Shown: positions 51,881 to 61,527, counted from the stretch's first letter. The stretch is DNA of 64,000 nt from Falsirhodobacter algicola (GCF_018279165.1 NZ_CP047289.1:124001-188000); one strand, 5' to 3'. The notes: a model not told the origin generated them from the sequence alone. A program made the numbers and translations.

Positions 51881-52825
51881 TCAGATCCCGGCGGCCGTCA
51901 GCTCCCGTAGGCTGTCGGCCGACAGCTCCAGCGTGACCGCACCTGCGAGTTCGGCCACCTGCTGGGGCGAACTGGCCGAAGCGAGCGCCCCCACCACGCC
52001 CGGCTGGGCCACGATCCATGCCAGCGCGATCTCGGTCAGGCTGGCATCCTCGCGTTCGGCGGCGCGGTCCATCGCGTGCAGGATCGCATGGCCCTTGGGG
52101 TTCATGTAGCGCCGCCCGATGGACTCGCCGCGCTTGGATTTGCGCAGATCGTCCTCGCTGCGGTACTTGCCCGTCAGGAACCCCCCGGCAAGCGAGAAGA
52201 ACGGCAGCAAGCTGAGGCCGTTGCCCTGCATCAGTTCGGCCAGATCGGCATCGTATTTGTCACGGGCATAGAGGTTGAACTCGTTCTGCACGGATTGGTA
52301 CTGCGCGATGCCCTTTTCCTTGGAGGTGCGGATCGCCCGTTCCAGCTCGGCGGTGTTGTAGTTGGAACAGCCGATCCAGCGCACCTTGCCCGCCTGCACC
52401 AGACGCTCATAGGCCTCGAGCGTCTCTTCCTCGGGGGTGTCGGGGTCGGGCTGGTGGCTTTGATAGAGGTCGATGTAATCGGTCTGAAGGCGGGTGAGGG
52501 AATCCTCCACCGCCTCTTCGATGCGGCGCGCGGACAGGCCCTTGCGCCCGTCGCCCATATCCATCCCCGTCTTGGTGAAGACATGCACCTTGTCGCGGTT
52601 GCCGCGGGCCTTCATCCAGCGGCCGATGATCTTCTCGCTCTCGCTGTCATTGCCGGGCACCCAGCGGGAATAGACATCGGCGGTATCGAGCGCGGTGAAC
52701 CCGGCATCGACGAAGGCGTCGAAGGTCGCGAAGGAGGTCGCCTCGTCCGCGGTCCAGCCGGCGGTGTTCGTCCCGAGGACCCACGGGGCGATCTGGATGT
52801 CGGTCTGGCCAAGTCTGCGTTTCAT
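51881..52825 (-). CDS. Aldo/keto reductase
   Basis: 314 residues from ATG 52825 (AAGGAGAC 6 bases upstream); a longer frame to 53380 is antisense noise. TIM-barrel reductase with LDTADVYSRWVPGN (Asp and Tyr), the Lys in HVFTKTGMD and the His in DLYQSHQPDPD, the AKR catalytic tetrad, plus a C-terminal NADPH-binding segment. Close to the YajO/Tas-like group. Substrate unknown. Confidence 0.92.
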   Translation of the reverse strand: MKRRLGQTDIQIAPWVLGTNTAGWTADEATSFATFDAFVDAGFTALDTADVYSRWVPGNDSESEKIIGRWMKARGNRDKVHVFTKTGMDMGDGRKGLSARRIEEAVEDSLTRLQTDYIDLYQSHQPDPDTPEEETLEAYERLVQAGKVRWIGCSNYNTAELERAIRTSKEKGIAQYQSVQNEFNLYARDKYDADLAELMQGNGLSLLPFFSLAGGFLTGKYRSEDDLRKSKRGESIGRRYMNPKGHAILHAMDRAAEREDASLTEIALAWIVAQPGVVGALASASSPQQVAELAGAVTLELSADSLRELTAAGI

Positions 52826-52845
52826 GGGAAGTCTCCTTTTCCCGT

Positions 52846-55206
52846 TCAACGCGCCTCGGGCCCTCGTGGTTTCGCGCGCAGGGTGGGGGCGGCCTCGGTC
52901 GGGTCCTCGGGCCAGGGGTGGCGGGGATACTGGCCGCGCATGTCCTTGCGCACATCGGCATAGCTGCTGGCCCAGAATCCGGGCAGGTCCATCGTCACCT
53001 GCACGGGCCTGCGGGCGGGCGACAGGAGCGTGACGCGCAGAGGCCGCCCCGCGACGGTGGGATGGCGGTCGAGGCCGAACATCTCCTGCAGGCGCACCTC
53101 GATGGCCGGAGCCTCGCCGTCGTAATCGATCGGGATGCGGTTCCCGAGGGGGGAGGTGAAATGGCTGGGCGTCAGCCGGTCGATCTGCTGCACCCCGTCC
53201 CAACCAAGGCGCGCGCGCAGCGCCTCTGTCAGATCGAGGGCGCGCAGATCCGCCTCGGTCCGCTTGCCGTTCAGCCATGGCAGCAGCCAGTCGGCCTCGG
53301 CCAGCAGCGCCTCGTCCGACACGTCCATCACCTCGCAGAGGCGGATGCGGGCGCGCAGGCGGGCGGCGGCGGGCGTCCAAGGCAGGCCGATCAGGCGCAA
53401 CCCGTCAAAGGCGGCGCGGGCCATCGCCTCGGCGGGCGCGGTCCAGATGCGATCCTCCAGCACCAGCGCGCCCAGCATCTCCTGCCGCCGGGCGATCACG
53501 CGGCCCTCGCGGCGGGACCATTCGCAGAGGTCGCGCCACTGGGTGGGAAACAGGGCGCGCAGATCGCCCTCGGCGATGGGCACGGCCTGGTGGACCTTCG
53601 CCTCGCGCGGGTCGCCGTCGAGATCGGTGGCGACGATCAGGCGCTGAGCGGACAGGGGCTGGCCCGGCTCCATCGCGGCGCCCTTGCCCCCCGACAGGAT
53701 CCAGCGCGGCGCATCGCCCTTGCGGCGCAGGCCGATGCGGTCGGGATAGGCGAGGGCGGCCATCTGCCCCAGCGTCAGATCGTCGGAGCCTTGCAGGCGG
53801 GACAGGCGCCGCGCCTCTTGCCGGATGCGTTCGATCGTGGGGCGGTGGGCGGCGGCAAAGCGGCCCGGATCGCGGATGGCGGCCATGCGGCGCGCCAGAT
53901 CGGCCGGCTCGCCGCGCAGCGGGTCGCGTTCGGCCAGCAGCGCGGCCAGTTCGGCGCTGCCGGCGGCGCGGGTCAGCATATGGGCCAGCCGCGGATGCAG
54001 CGGCGCGCGGGCCAGCATCCGGCCGTGATCGGTGATGCGGCCCCCCCGCAGCGCCCCCAGATCGTGCAGCAGCGCCCGCGCCTCGGTCAGCGCGCCTTCG
54101 GGGGGTGGCGTCAGAAAGGGCAGATCGTCGCTGCCCCAAGCCGCCAGTTCCAGCGCAAGGCCCGTCAGATCGGCCACCTCGATCTCGGCGGGGGGGAAGG
54201 CGGACAGGGCCCCTTCCTCGCCCCGCGTCCAAAGGCGGTAGCACACGCCTTCGGCCACGCGCCCGGCGCGCCCGCGGCGCTGTTCGGCCTCGGCGCGGGT
54301 CACGCGTTCGGTCACGAGGCGCGACATCCCCGAGGCCGGATCGAACCGCGCCCGCCGCGCCCGCCCGGCATCCACCACGACGCGGATGCCCGGAATGGTC
54401 AGCGAGGTTTCGGCGATGGAGGTGGCAAGGATGATCCGCCGCCCCGCCGAAGGGGCCAGCGCCGCCCGCTGGGCCGCGAAATCCATCGCCCCGAACAGCG
54501 CGCGCACATCGCCCGACAGCTGCGATTGCACCCGGCGGATCTCCCCCTCGCCGGGCAGGAAGACGAGGATGTCGCCCGTCTCCTCCTCGGCGGCCTGGCG
54601 GATAAGGGCCGCCGTCTCCATCTCCAGCCGGCCTTGGGCGGGGCGGGGCAGCCAGCGCGTCTCCACCTCATAGGCGCGCCCGGCGGAGGTGATGACCGGC
54701 GCATCGCCCATCAGCGCCGCCACCGGCGCGGCATCGAGCGTCGCCGACATCACGACCAGCGCCAGATCCTCGCGCAGCGCGGCCCGCGCCTCTAGGACCA
54801 GCGCCAGCCCCAGATCGGCGTTGAGCGAGCGTTCGTGGAATTCGTCGAAGATCACCGCGCCGATCCCGTCGAGCGAGGGATCGTCCTGAATCATCCGCGT
54901 CAGGATGCCTTCGGTCACCACCTCGATCCGGGTGGCCTTGGACACCTTCGCCTCGCCGCGGATGCGGTAGCCGACGCGCAGGCCCACGGGTTCGCCCATC
55001 TCCTCGGCGATGCGTTCGGCGGCGGCGCGGGCGGCCAGACGGCGCGGCTCCAGCATGACGATCCGGCCTTGCACCCGCGGCAGCAGGGCCGGGGGCACGC
55101 GCGTGGTCTTGCCCGCGCCGGGCGGGGCCTGCAGCACCGCCATCCCGCGCAGGCGCAGGGCATCGGTCAGGGCGGGAAGGACATCGTCGATGGGAAGCCG
55201 GGACAT
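52846..55206 (-). CDS. hrpB: ATP-dependent helicase HrpB
   Basis: 786 residues, shorter than E. coli HrpB (about 810-820). DExH helicase: Walker A PPGAGKTT near 28-35, GAVIFDEFHERSLNADLGL (motif II), VVMSATLDAAPV (motif III), and QRRGRAGRVAEGVCYRLW (motif VI). The HrpB-specific C-terminal domain follows, with SPLGNRIPIDYDG. RNA helicase of uncertain role. It precedes the aldo/keto reductase gene by 20 bp on the same strand. Confidence 0.95.
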   Translation of the reverse strand: MSRLPIDDVLPALTDALRLRGMAVLQAPPGAGKTTRVPPALLPRVQGRIVMLEPRRLAARAAAERIAEEMGEPVGLRVGYRIRGEAKVSKATRIEVVTEGILTRMIQDDPSLDGIGAVIFDEFHERSLNADLGLALVLEARAALREDLALVVMSATLDAAPVAALMGDAPVITSAGRAYEVETRWLPRPAQGRLEMETAALIRQAAEEETGDILVFLPGEGEIRRVQSQLSGDVRALFGAMDFAAQRAALAPSAGRRIILATSIAETSLTIPGIRVVVDAGRARRARFDPASGMSRLVTERVTRAEAEQRRGRAGRVAEGVCYRLWTRGEEGALSAFPPAEIEVADLTGLALELAAWGSDDLPFLTPPPEGALTEARALLHDLGALRGGRITDHGRMLARAPLHPRLAHMLTRAAGSAELAALLAERDPLRGEPADLARRMAAIRDPGRFAAAHRPTIERIRQEARRLSRLQGSDDLTLGQMAALAYPDRIGLRRKGDAPRWILSGGKGAAMEPGQPLSAQRLIVATDLDGDPREAKVHQAVPIAEGDLRALFPTQWRDLCEWSRREGRVIARRQEMLGALVLEDRIWTAPAEAMARAAFDGLRLIGLPWTPAAARLRARIRLCEVMDVSDEALLAEADWLLPWLNGKRTEADLRALDLTEALRARLGWDGVQQIDRLTPSHFTSPLGNRIPIDYDGEAPAIEVRLQEMFGLDRHPTVAGRPLRVTLLSPARRPVQVTMDLPGFWASSYADVRKDMRGQYPRHPWPEDPTEAAPTLRAKPRGPEAR

Positions 55207-55237
55207 GGGCCGCTTATCGCGCGCCCATGCCGCCGGT

Positions 55238-55711
55238 TCAATGCGTGGTGACGTTCAGCGGCAGCACGGTGTCGGCCTTCAGCTGCTCCATCACGAATTG
55301 CGCGGCGACCCGCTTCACCGCGACGGCCTGCGTCAGCGCGTGATAGAAGCTGTCATAGGCGGCCATATCCGGCAGCACCACGCGCAGCAGGTAATCCAGA
55401 TCGCCCGCCATGCGGTTCACCTCCAGCACCTGCGGCAACTGATGCAGCGCGTTCAGAAAGGACGTGCGCCAGCCGGGGGAGTGATCCCCGGCCTCGATCC
55501 CGACGAAGGCAGTCAGCCCGAAGCCGATGCTGGCCTGATCCACGATGGCCACGCGGCCGCGGATGATGCCCCGCGCCTGCAATTTCTGCACCCGCTTCCA
55601 GCAGGGCGTCTGCGACAGGCCGACGCGGTCGGCAAGGCGCGCGATGGGGATCGTGGCGTCGCGCATCAGTTCCGCCAGGATCTTCCGGTCGATCAAATCG
55701 AGGGTCTGCAT
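55238..55711 (-). CDS. Lrp/AsnC-family regulator
   Basis: 157 residues from ATG 55711 (GGAG 7 bases upstream). The N-terminal helix-turn-helix LDLIDRKILAELMRDATIPIA...VGLSQTPCWKRVQKLQARGII and a C-terminal RAM domain (AFVGIEAGDHSPGW, LEVNRMAGDLDYLLRVV) that binds an amino acid. Target unknown; likely self-regulating. Divergent from an Rrf2 gene across a 115-bp AT-rich gap. Confidence 0.92.
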   Translation of the reverse strand: MQTLDLIDRKILAELMRDATIPIARLADRVGLSQTPCWKRVQKLQARGIIRGRVAIVDQASIGFGLTAFVGIEAGDHSPGWRTSFLNALHQLPQVLEVNRMAGDLDYLLRVVLPDMAAYDSFYHALTQAVAVKRVAAQFVMEQLKADTVLPLNVTTH

Positions 55712-55826
55712 GGCGATTCTCCAATACCTTCGAGGAGGAGAATGGCACGTTACCCGTAAAAGTCTATAAGGTTTATCGTGTTTATCGTTTATTGCGCCGG
55801 AAGGTCGTGCCGGATAGGGTCGGGGC

Positions 55827-56288
55827 ATGATCTCGCAACGCACGAAATACGCGCTTAAGGCGCTGATGACGCTGGCCGATGCCGCGCGCACCGACCAGCC
55901 CGCGCTGACGATCGAAGAGATCGCCCGACGCTCCGCCACGCCCAAGCGGTTTCTGGAGCATATCCTTCTGGACCTGCGCAACATCGGGTTGATCCGCAGC
56001 AAGCGGGGGCGGGCCGGCGGCTATATGCTCATCAAGGAGCCGCGCACCGTTCCGATCGGGGAATTGCTGCGCCAGATGGACGGCCCCATCGCGCCGCTCC
56101 CGTGCCTGTCGCGCAGCGCCTATCAGCCCTGCGAGGATTGCACCGACGAAGCGTCCTGCCGCATCCGCCGCATGTTCGGGCAGGTGTACTGGTCCTATCT
56201 GCTGTTGATCGAATCGCTGACGCTGGCGGACCTGACGGACAGCGTGGATGTGATCGATCGCCTCTCGGTGCCCGTTCCGGGGGAATGA
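55827..56288 (+). CDS. Rrf2-family regulator with four-cysteine motif
   Basis: 153 residues. Winged helix with TKYALKALMTLAD, the Rrf2 signature RSKRGRAGGYMLIK, then a C93-x8-C102-x2-C105-x5-C111 cluster that could bind an Fe-S cluster or sense redox or metal. Spacing differs from IscR (C-x5-C-x5-C) and NsrR, so the class is unclear. The divergent partner is an Lrp regulator. Confidence 0.88.
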   Translation: MISQRTKYALKALMTLADAARTDQPALTIEEIARRSATPKRFLEHILLDLRNIGLIRSKRGRAGGYMLIKEPRTVPIGELLRQMDGPIAPLPCLSRSAYQPCEDCTDEASCRIRRMFGQVYWSYLLLIESLTLADLTDSVDVIDRLSVPVPGE

Positions 56289-56402
56289 CGTTCCCCAGAT
56301 GCGGCGAAGAACGCATCGGACGTGCTTTTGAAAAACACGACTAAGCTTGTAGATTTAAACGTGTCGGAACGGTCCGGCACAGTACAGGCTCAGGAGGTTT
56401 AG

Positions 56403-56648
56403 ATGTTCGTTCAGGTTCTGAAGCAGATCGGCACGGCCCTTCGTTCGTCCCGCCCCGGAACGATGGCCATGACCGAAAATCTTTTCGAGGTGCAGTTGAT
56501 CGGCGATCCCACGGGGCGCTTCGGTGCCGTCCCATTGAAGGTGACGACGCACCGGCCACTGGAAGTGGCGGGCGATCTAATGCGCGACCGCGATCCCCGC
56601 CATTGGAACGTGGCCATCCGCGCCTTGCCGGCGGCCCGCATCCATTAA
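56403..56648 (+). CDS. 81-residue hypothetical protein
   Basis: Begins MFVQVLKQIGTALRSSRPGT; CAGGAGGTTTAG gives a strong ribosome site 7 bases upstream. Alpha/beta pattern with a central strand NLFEVQLIGDPTG and a C-terminal WNVAIRALP. No signal peptide, membrane helix or cysteine. I do not recognise a family. It ends in a 4-base TTAA overlap with the convergent DUF2948 gene. Confidence 0.7.
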   Translation: MFVQVLKQIGTALRSSRPGTMAMTENLFEVQLIGDPTGRFGAVPLKVTTHRPLEVAGDLMRDRDPRHWNVAIRALPAARIH

Positions 56649-57100
56649 TCGTGGTTGGGCACCCGCCGCGAGGGGGCGACGTAAGGGCGTGTCACATCGC
56701 GCAGCGTGACATCCAGCGCCTCCATCTGCAGGGCGACGGCGCCGTCGCCCGCCAGCACCAGCTCAAGGACGCCCGCGCCGTCATCGCCGGGCGTCCACCG
56801 CAGCGACAGCACCGACAGCACCAGATCGCGGTCCGTGCGGTCGATGCCTTGGCTGCGCACCCCCAGCACGCCGTCGAAGGCCAGAAGCGCGCGCACCCGT
56901 TCGGGCGCCGGAACCCGGTCTTCCCAGCGGAAGCGGTTGATCAGCATCAGGAACTGCCGCCGACCGGGGCGATAGCGCATTTCGGTGATCGGCAGGACGG
57001 CGTCCTGCACGAGGGCGGAGACGATCTTCAGATCCTCCGCGTCCTGCGCCCCCAGATACAGGGGGCGCTCATCGCCATCCTCGAACCGCGCGTCGGTCAT
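56645..57100 (-). CDS. DUF2948 family protein
   Basis: 151 residues from ATG 57100. The pattern DAEDLKIVSALVQDAVLPITEMRY in pieces, FLMLINRFRWEDR and ERVRALLAFDGVLGVRSQGIDR identifies DUF2948, an alphaproteobacterial family of unknown function usually next to murA and hisD. Here it lies 55 bp downstream of murA on the same strand. Cytosolic, about two beta sheets. Confidence 0.9.
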   Translation of the reverse strand: MTDARFEDGDERPLYLGAQDAEDLKIVSALVQDAVLPITEMRYRPGRRQFLMLINRFRWEDRVPAPERVRALLAFDGVLGVRSQGIDRTDRDLVLSVLSLRWTPGDDGAGVLELVLAGDGAVALQMEALDVTLRDVTRPYVAPSRRVPNHD

Positions 57101-57155
57101 GTCCGTCTCTCCCAGTCTGCCGCCCAAGGATAACCGGACGACAGGTGGGGGCAAG

Positions 57156-58418
57156 TCAATGAATGCGCTCGATCAATGCGCCGCAGGCCGAGAGCTTCTC
57201 CTCCACCCGCTCATATCCGCGGTCGAGGTGATAGACGCGGCTGACCACCGTCTCCCCCTCGGCGGCAAGCGCGGCAAGGATCAGCGAGACCGAGGCCCGC
57301 AGATCCGTCGCCATCACCGGCGCGCCGCGCAGCTTCTCCACGCCGTGCACGGTGGCGTGGCCGCCATGCACTTCGATCCGCGCGCCCATGCGCGTCAGTT
57401 CGGGGGCGTGCATGAAGCGGTTCTCGAAGATGCGCTCCTCGAGGATGCTGGTGCCGTCGGCGGTGGCCAGCAGCGCCATCATCTGTGCCTGAAGATCGGT
57501 CGGGAAGCCGGGGAAGGGCGCGGTGACGACATCCACGGCCCGAACCCGGTCCTCGCGCCGCGCGACCATCAGGCCGGCGGGCGTTTCCGTCACCGAGACG
57601 CCGGCCTTGTCCAGCGTTTCGCAGAAGCTGGCCAGCAGGTCGATCCGCCCGCCCAAAAGCTCCACCTCGCCGCCGCAGATCGCGGGGGCCAGCATATAGG
57701 TTCCCAGTTCGATCCGGTCGGTCACGACGGCATGGGTCGCCCCGCCCAGCCGTTCGACCCCTTGGATCGTCAGGGTGGAGGTGCCTTCGCCCTCGATCTG
57801 GGCGCCCATGCGGCGCAGGCAGCGGGCAAGGTCCACGATCTCCGGCTCGCGCGCGGCGTTCTTCAGGACCGTGGTGCCCTTGGCCAGCGTGGCGGCCATC
57901 AGCGCGTTCTCCGTCGCCCCGACCGAGACGATGGGGAAATCGAACACCGCCCCCTTCAGCCCGCCCGGAGCCTTGGCATGGACATAGCCGTCGCGCAGAT
58001 CGAGTTCGGCGCCCATCGCCTCCAGCGCCTTCAGGTGCAGGTCCACCGGGCGGGCCCCGATGGCGCAGCCGCCGGGCAGCGACACCTCGGCATGGCCGAA
58101 GCGCGCCAAGAGCGGGCCGAGCACTAGAATCGAGGCGCGCATCTTGCGCACGATGTCGTAATCGGCGCGCTGGCTCGTGATGTCATGCGAGGAGAGGGCC
58201 AGAACCTGCCCCCCCTGCAGCGGTGCCACCTCCGCCCCGAGCGAGCCGAGAAGCTGCGTCATCGTGCGGATGTCCGACAGGCGCGGGGCATTGGTCAGCG
58301 TCAGCGGCTCATCCGTCAGCAGCGTCGCCGGCATCAGGGTGAGGCAGGCGTTCTTGGCCCCTGCAATGGGGATCTGCCCCTTCAGGGGGCCATTGCCCCG
58401 TACCAGAATGGAGTCCAT
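57156..58418 (-). CDS. murA: UDP-N-acetylglucosamine 1-carboxyvinyltransferase
   Basis: 420 residues from ATG 58418. First committed step of peptidoglycan synthesis: transfers enolpyruvate from PEP to UDP-GlcNAc. K22-N23 in AGAKNACL, the PEP-reactive cysteine C118 in [13 protein letters not shown], and the C-terminal [16 protein letters not shown] are intact, so it should be fosfomycin-sensitive in the usual way. Starts 5 bp after the small basic ORF. Confidence 0.97.
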   Translation of the reverse strand: MDSILVRGNGPLKGQIPIAGAKNACLTLMPATLLTDEPLTLTNAPRLSDIRTMTQLLGSLGAEVAPLQGGQVLALSSHDITSQRADYDIVRKMRASILVLGPLLARFGHAEVSLPGGCAIGARPVDLHLKALEAMGAELDLRDGYVHAKAPGGLKGAVFDFPIVSVGATENALMAATLAKGTTVLKNAAREPEIVDLARCLRRMGAQIEGEGTSTLTIQGVERLGGATHAVVTDRIELGTYMLAPAICGGEVELLGGRIDLLASFCETLDKAGVSVTETPAGLMVARREDRVRAVDVVTAPFPGFPTDLQAQMMALLATADGTSILEERIFENRFMHAPELTRMGARIEVHGGHATVHGVEKLRGAPVMATDLRASVSLILAALAAEGETVVSRVYHLDRGYERVEEKLSACGALIERIH

Positions 58419-58423
58419 GCCGT

Positions 58424-58591
58424 TTATTCCTTGTCCTGCCCCTGACCCGCATCGGCCCGCGCACGGGCCTGAGCCTTGCGCCGGGCCATATTGGCCTTGA
58501 GCGCCGCCTTCAACCGGTCTTCGCGTGTCTGCGGCGCCGGGCGGCCACCAGTCGGCGCCACCTTGCCTGCGGGTTGTTTTTCGCTGTCCAT
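58424..58591 (-). CDS. 55-residue basic hypothetical protein upstream of murA
   Basis: Begins [20 protein letters not shown] and continues with a Lys/Arg/Ala-rich helix ([21 protein letters not shown]). No fold is evident; low-complexity and probably partly disordered. It ends 5 bp before murA on the same strand, so it would be the first gene of that transcript. Similar small ORFs precede murA in relatives, as far as I recall. Confidence 0.6.
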   Translation of the reverse strand: MDSEKQPAGKVAPTGGRPAPQTREDRLKAALKANMARRKAQARARADAGQGQDKE

Positions 58592-58672
58592 GCGCGCTTG
58601 TAGCGCGATGCAAAAAAACCGTCCAGTTGGGGCTTGCAAGGCGGCGGAATTGCGACTATTCCCCGCCTCGTT

Positions 58673-58747
<75 letters not shown>

Positions 58748-58881
58748 GCAAGATCCCGATCATCGCAAGGTTCTGGTTTCGCCGGTAGGGGCGGGGCCAT
58801 GACGTATTCTCCGATCACGCCGGGTGATCCGGTTTCGGCCGTCCGGCACAGGGGCATCGCATTCGTTCGCCGCCCCCGAAA

Positions 58882-58910
58882 ACGAGAAAAGCCGCCCCGT
58901 GGGGCGGCTT
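58882..58910 (-). terminator. Terminator of cspA
   Basis: Stem AAGCCGCCC / GGGCGGCTT (58889-58897, 58902-58910) with a CGTG loop; read leftwards it continues TTTTCTCGTTTTCGG. It lies 24 bp after the cspA stop. Confidence 0.85.
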
Positions 58911-58934
58911 CATGCGTTTCGCCGTGGAGGGCGA

Positions 58935-59141
58935 TCAGGCCAGCGCGATGCCGACAGCCGATTCGCGACCGTTGCGGTCTTTTTCCACGTCGAAGGTCAC
59001 GGCTTGGCCGTCCTTCAGCGAGCGGATGCCCGCGCGCTCGAGAGCGGAGATGTGGACGAACACGTCCTTGCTGCCGCCTTCGGGCTGGATGAAGCCGTAG
59101 CCTTTGTCAGCGTTGAACCATTTCACGGTGCCGTTGGCCAT
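58935..59141 (-). CDS. cspA: Cold-shock domain protein
   Basis: 68 residues. Single OB-fold cold-shock domain: [15 protein letters not shown] contains RNP1 (KGYGFI) and VFVHIS is RNP2, both bind single-stranded RNA. GAAGGAAAC precedes the ATG. A near-perfect hairpin (59164-59185, one bulged C) sits in the leader just upstream of the ribosome site and could control translation with temperature. Own terminator downstream. Confidence 0.95.
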   Translation of the reverse strand: MANGTVKWFNADKGYGFIQPEGGSKDVFVHISALERAGIRSLKDGQAVTFDVEKDRNGRESAVGIALA

Positions 59142-59571
59142 CGTGTGTTTCCTTCATTCTTTTGTCGCCCGCAGGATGCGGCGACCCGGCACAGAAGATC
59201 ATCGAGAGCTGTGCCCAGAAGGTCTCAGAGTCGAAAATGACGATGCCGATCCAGACATAGCCCATGATGGCGCCCGTTGCAACGCCTCCGTGCGGATCCT
59301 GTCCAATTGGTCTTTTGCCCGATCATTTTCCGCCCACAAGTTCAGCGGGACTGTGCCCGGATCGCCACAACCTTTGGGCGTAATATGATGACCGCCGATT
59401 AATCCTAATAAGTCGTTAACGCGTCACTTGACGCAACCTTGGGTTGTACGCGATTTTGACAACCACAACGTGCGAAGCGTCGGAGATTCGCCTTGCACGA
59501 GTTGTACAGCCCCAATCCGTTCGCGGCATCGAACGAAGGGTCTGCAACCTCAAGCAGAAGGATGGCTCGGC
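59142..59571. promoter_or_regulatory. Divergent regulatory region cspA / RTX-Hint gene
   Basis: 430 bp without a gene. The left part is the cspA leader with the hairpin at 59164-59185. The right part holds CAACC-TTG-GGTTG (59434-59446), and GGTTGT again pairs with ACAACC (59442-59447, 59459-59464, 11 bases between), giving three half-sites of one motif. The 59385-59425 stretch is AT-rich (TTAATCCTAATAAGTCGTTAAC). A cluster of operator half-sites upstream of the secreted protein gene is likely; no regulator can be named. Confidence 0.4.
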
Positions 59572-61527
59572 ATGGCACTTCTCAACCTGAACCTCGGCGG
59601 ATCGGGCACGACCCGGATCGACAGCTCGAACGCGGACGACACGAACACCCTCTCCGTCAGCGCGCTTGGGTCGCACACGCTGATCGTGGACGGTGTCAAC
59701 GTCACGGTGAGTTCGCTCCTCGGCGTCAGCGGGGGGGCTCGCCCCACGTTTTCGGCGATCAATGGCGGATCGATCACCATCAATTCCGGGCTGACCGGGC
59801 TGAATGCGCTCAGCTCCATGAGCTTCAACGTCAGCGATGACAGCAGCATTACCTACAACGCACCGACTATTAGCGCCCTTGGCGGCTTGTCCAGCTACAG
59901 CGTCACCTATTCGGGCGATGGAGCGGGGGATTTCACATTCAACCCGGGAACGGCCACGCTGCTGTCCACGGTGAATGTCTCCGTCACCGGAATGAGCGGG
60001 GGGGATGATTTCAACCTCAACGCCATCAGGCTCGATCCGAACCTTTCCGGGGCGAGCTATCGCAACGGTATTCTGTATCTCGAGGGCAATTCGAGCATTT
60101 CGCTCTTGTCGAATGTCGAAGTCGCCATTCCGATGACATCGGCGGAATACGCGTGGTTCGTGGAAAATCAGGCCACGTTCCTGACGACGGGGCAGTTCAC
60201 CTTCCCCTCGGTGGTCTATCTGACCGAGGCCGATGACAGCTATACCGGCACGGACGAGGCCGATCTGATCTATGGCGGCGCGACCAGCACGACGGGCGGC
60301 GGCAATGACACGATCTTCGCCGGGGGCGGGGCGGACGATGTCTATGGCGGGGTGGGCAACGATGTCATCTACGGCGGCGCCGGGGCCGATTCCCTCGTCG
60401 GCGGCGCGGGCAACGACACGCTGGGCGGCGGCGAAGGCAACGACACGCTGATCGGCGGGGCCGGTGTGGATGTCGTCGATTATTCGGATGCGAACGCGGC
60501 GATCAATTTCACCGTTGGCACCACCACCTTCACCGCCGGCACCAATCTCGGCACCGACTCGCTGAGCGGGATCGAAGGGGTCATCGGTTCGGCCTTCGGC
60601 GACACGCTGACCGGATCGTCGGGGGACAATATCCTCTATGGCGGGGCGGGGAATGACACGCTGGACGGTTTGGCGGGCAGCGATACGCTGTTCGGCGGGG
60701 CGGGCGATGACGTGATCACCGTCCGGGCGGGCGATACGGCCAGCGGCGATGCCGGCGACGACACGATCAATGTCGTGGTGGGCGCGAACGATGTCGGCAC
60801 GATCACCATCGCGGGCGGCGCCGATGGAAACGACCAGCTGAACCTGAACGGTCTGGGCGGCAAGAGCCAACTGACGCTGGAGGATGGCGTCTATTCCGGG
60901 TCCATCGTGCTGGATCGCGGCGCGGCGGGCACGCTCACGATCAACGTCTCGGGGATCGAGAATGTCTTCTGCTTCACCCCCGGCGCGATGATCTGCACCG
61001 CCGATGGCCCCCGCGCGATCGAAACGCTGGCCGAGGGCGATCTGGTGCTGACGCGCGACAGCGGCCTGCAACCCATCCGCTGGATCGGGCGGACCACGGT
61101 GCCCGGCACCGGCCGCTTCGCCCCGATCCGCATCCGTCCGGGCGCGGTGCCGGAACTGACGCAGGATCTCGTCGTCTCGCCGCAGCACCGGATGCTGATC
61201 GAAGGGTATCGGGCGGAACTGCTCTTCGGCGAGAACGAGGTTCTGGCCACGGCGCAGCACATGGTGGACGGGAAATTCGTGACGGTGGAGGAGACGGAGA
61301 CCGTCACCTACATCCACATGACCTTCGACCGGCATGAGATCGTCTATGCCAATGACGCCGCGACCGAAAGCTATTACCCCGGCAATTACAGCGTCGAGAC
61401 GATGGATTGCGCCACGCGCGACGAGCTTCTGACGATCTTCCCCGAACTGCGCGCGGTTCCAGGCGCGTATGGATGCACCGCCCGGCGGGTGCTGCGCTCG
61501 TTCGAAACGGCGGCGCTGGTCGACTGA
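59572..61527 (+). CDS. Secreted RTX-repeat protein with C-terminal Hint domain
   Basis: 651 residues from ATG 59572 (AAGGAT upstream). Residues 1-215 are Ser/Thr/Gly/Asn-rich beta sequence. RTX nonapeptides (GGxGxDxUx, e.g. GGAGNDTLGGGEGNDTL) form two blocks near 220-303 and 343-385 and bind calcium after type I secretion. From C467 (FCFTPGAMICTADG) a Hint_2 domain follows, ending about residue 610. In such proteins the Hint may self-cleave before the Cys. No signal peptide, as expected for a type I substrate. The transporter is not in the window. Confidence 0.9.
   Translation: MALLNLNLGGSGTTRIDSSNADDTNTLSVSALGSHTLIVDGVNVTVSSLLGVSGGARPTFSAINGGSITINSGLTGLNALSSMSFNVSDDSSITYNAPTISALGGLSSYSVTYSGDGAGDFTFNPGTATLLSTVNVSVTGMSGGDDFNLNAIRLDPNLSGASYRNGILYLEGNSSISLLSNVEVAIPMTSAEYAWFVENQATFLTTGQFTFPSVVYLTEADDSYTGTDEADLIYGGATSTTGGGNDTIFAGGGADDVYGGVGNDVIYGGAGADSLVGGAGNDTLGGGEGNDTLIGGAGVDVVDYSDANAAINFTVGTTTFTAGTNLGTDSLSGIEGVIGSAFGDTLTGSSGDNILYGGAGNDTLDGLAGSDTLFGGAGDDVITVRAGDTASGDAGDDTINVVVGANDVGTITIAGGADGNDQLNLNGLGGKSQLTLEDGVYSGSIVLDRGAAGTLTINVSGIENVFCFTPGAMICTADGPRAIETLAEGDLVLTRDSGLQPIRWIGRTTVPGTGRFAPIRIRPGAVPELTQDLVVSPQHRMLIEGYRAELLFGENEVLATAQHMVDGKFVTVEETETVTYIHMTFDRHEIVYANDAATESYYPGNYSVETMDCATRDELLTIFPELRAVPGAYGCTARRVLRSFETAALVD

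Noticed and set aside
52826-53380. Extension of the aldo/keto reductase frame to 53380
   Set aside because: It overlaps the hrpB coding region and gives an Arg/Pro-rich sequence; a clear ribosome site precedes ATG 52825.
59397-59422. TTAA...TTAAC upstream of the RTX gene as a CtrA box
   Set aside because: The half-sites are 13 bases apart instead of 7.
60231-60720. Short tandem repeats as a possible CRISPR or satellite
   Set aside because: They are in frame and encode the RTX nonapeptides of the secreted protein.
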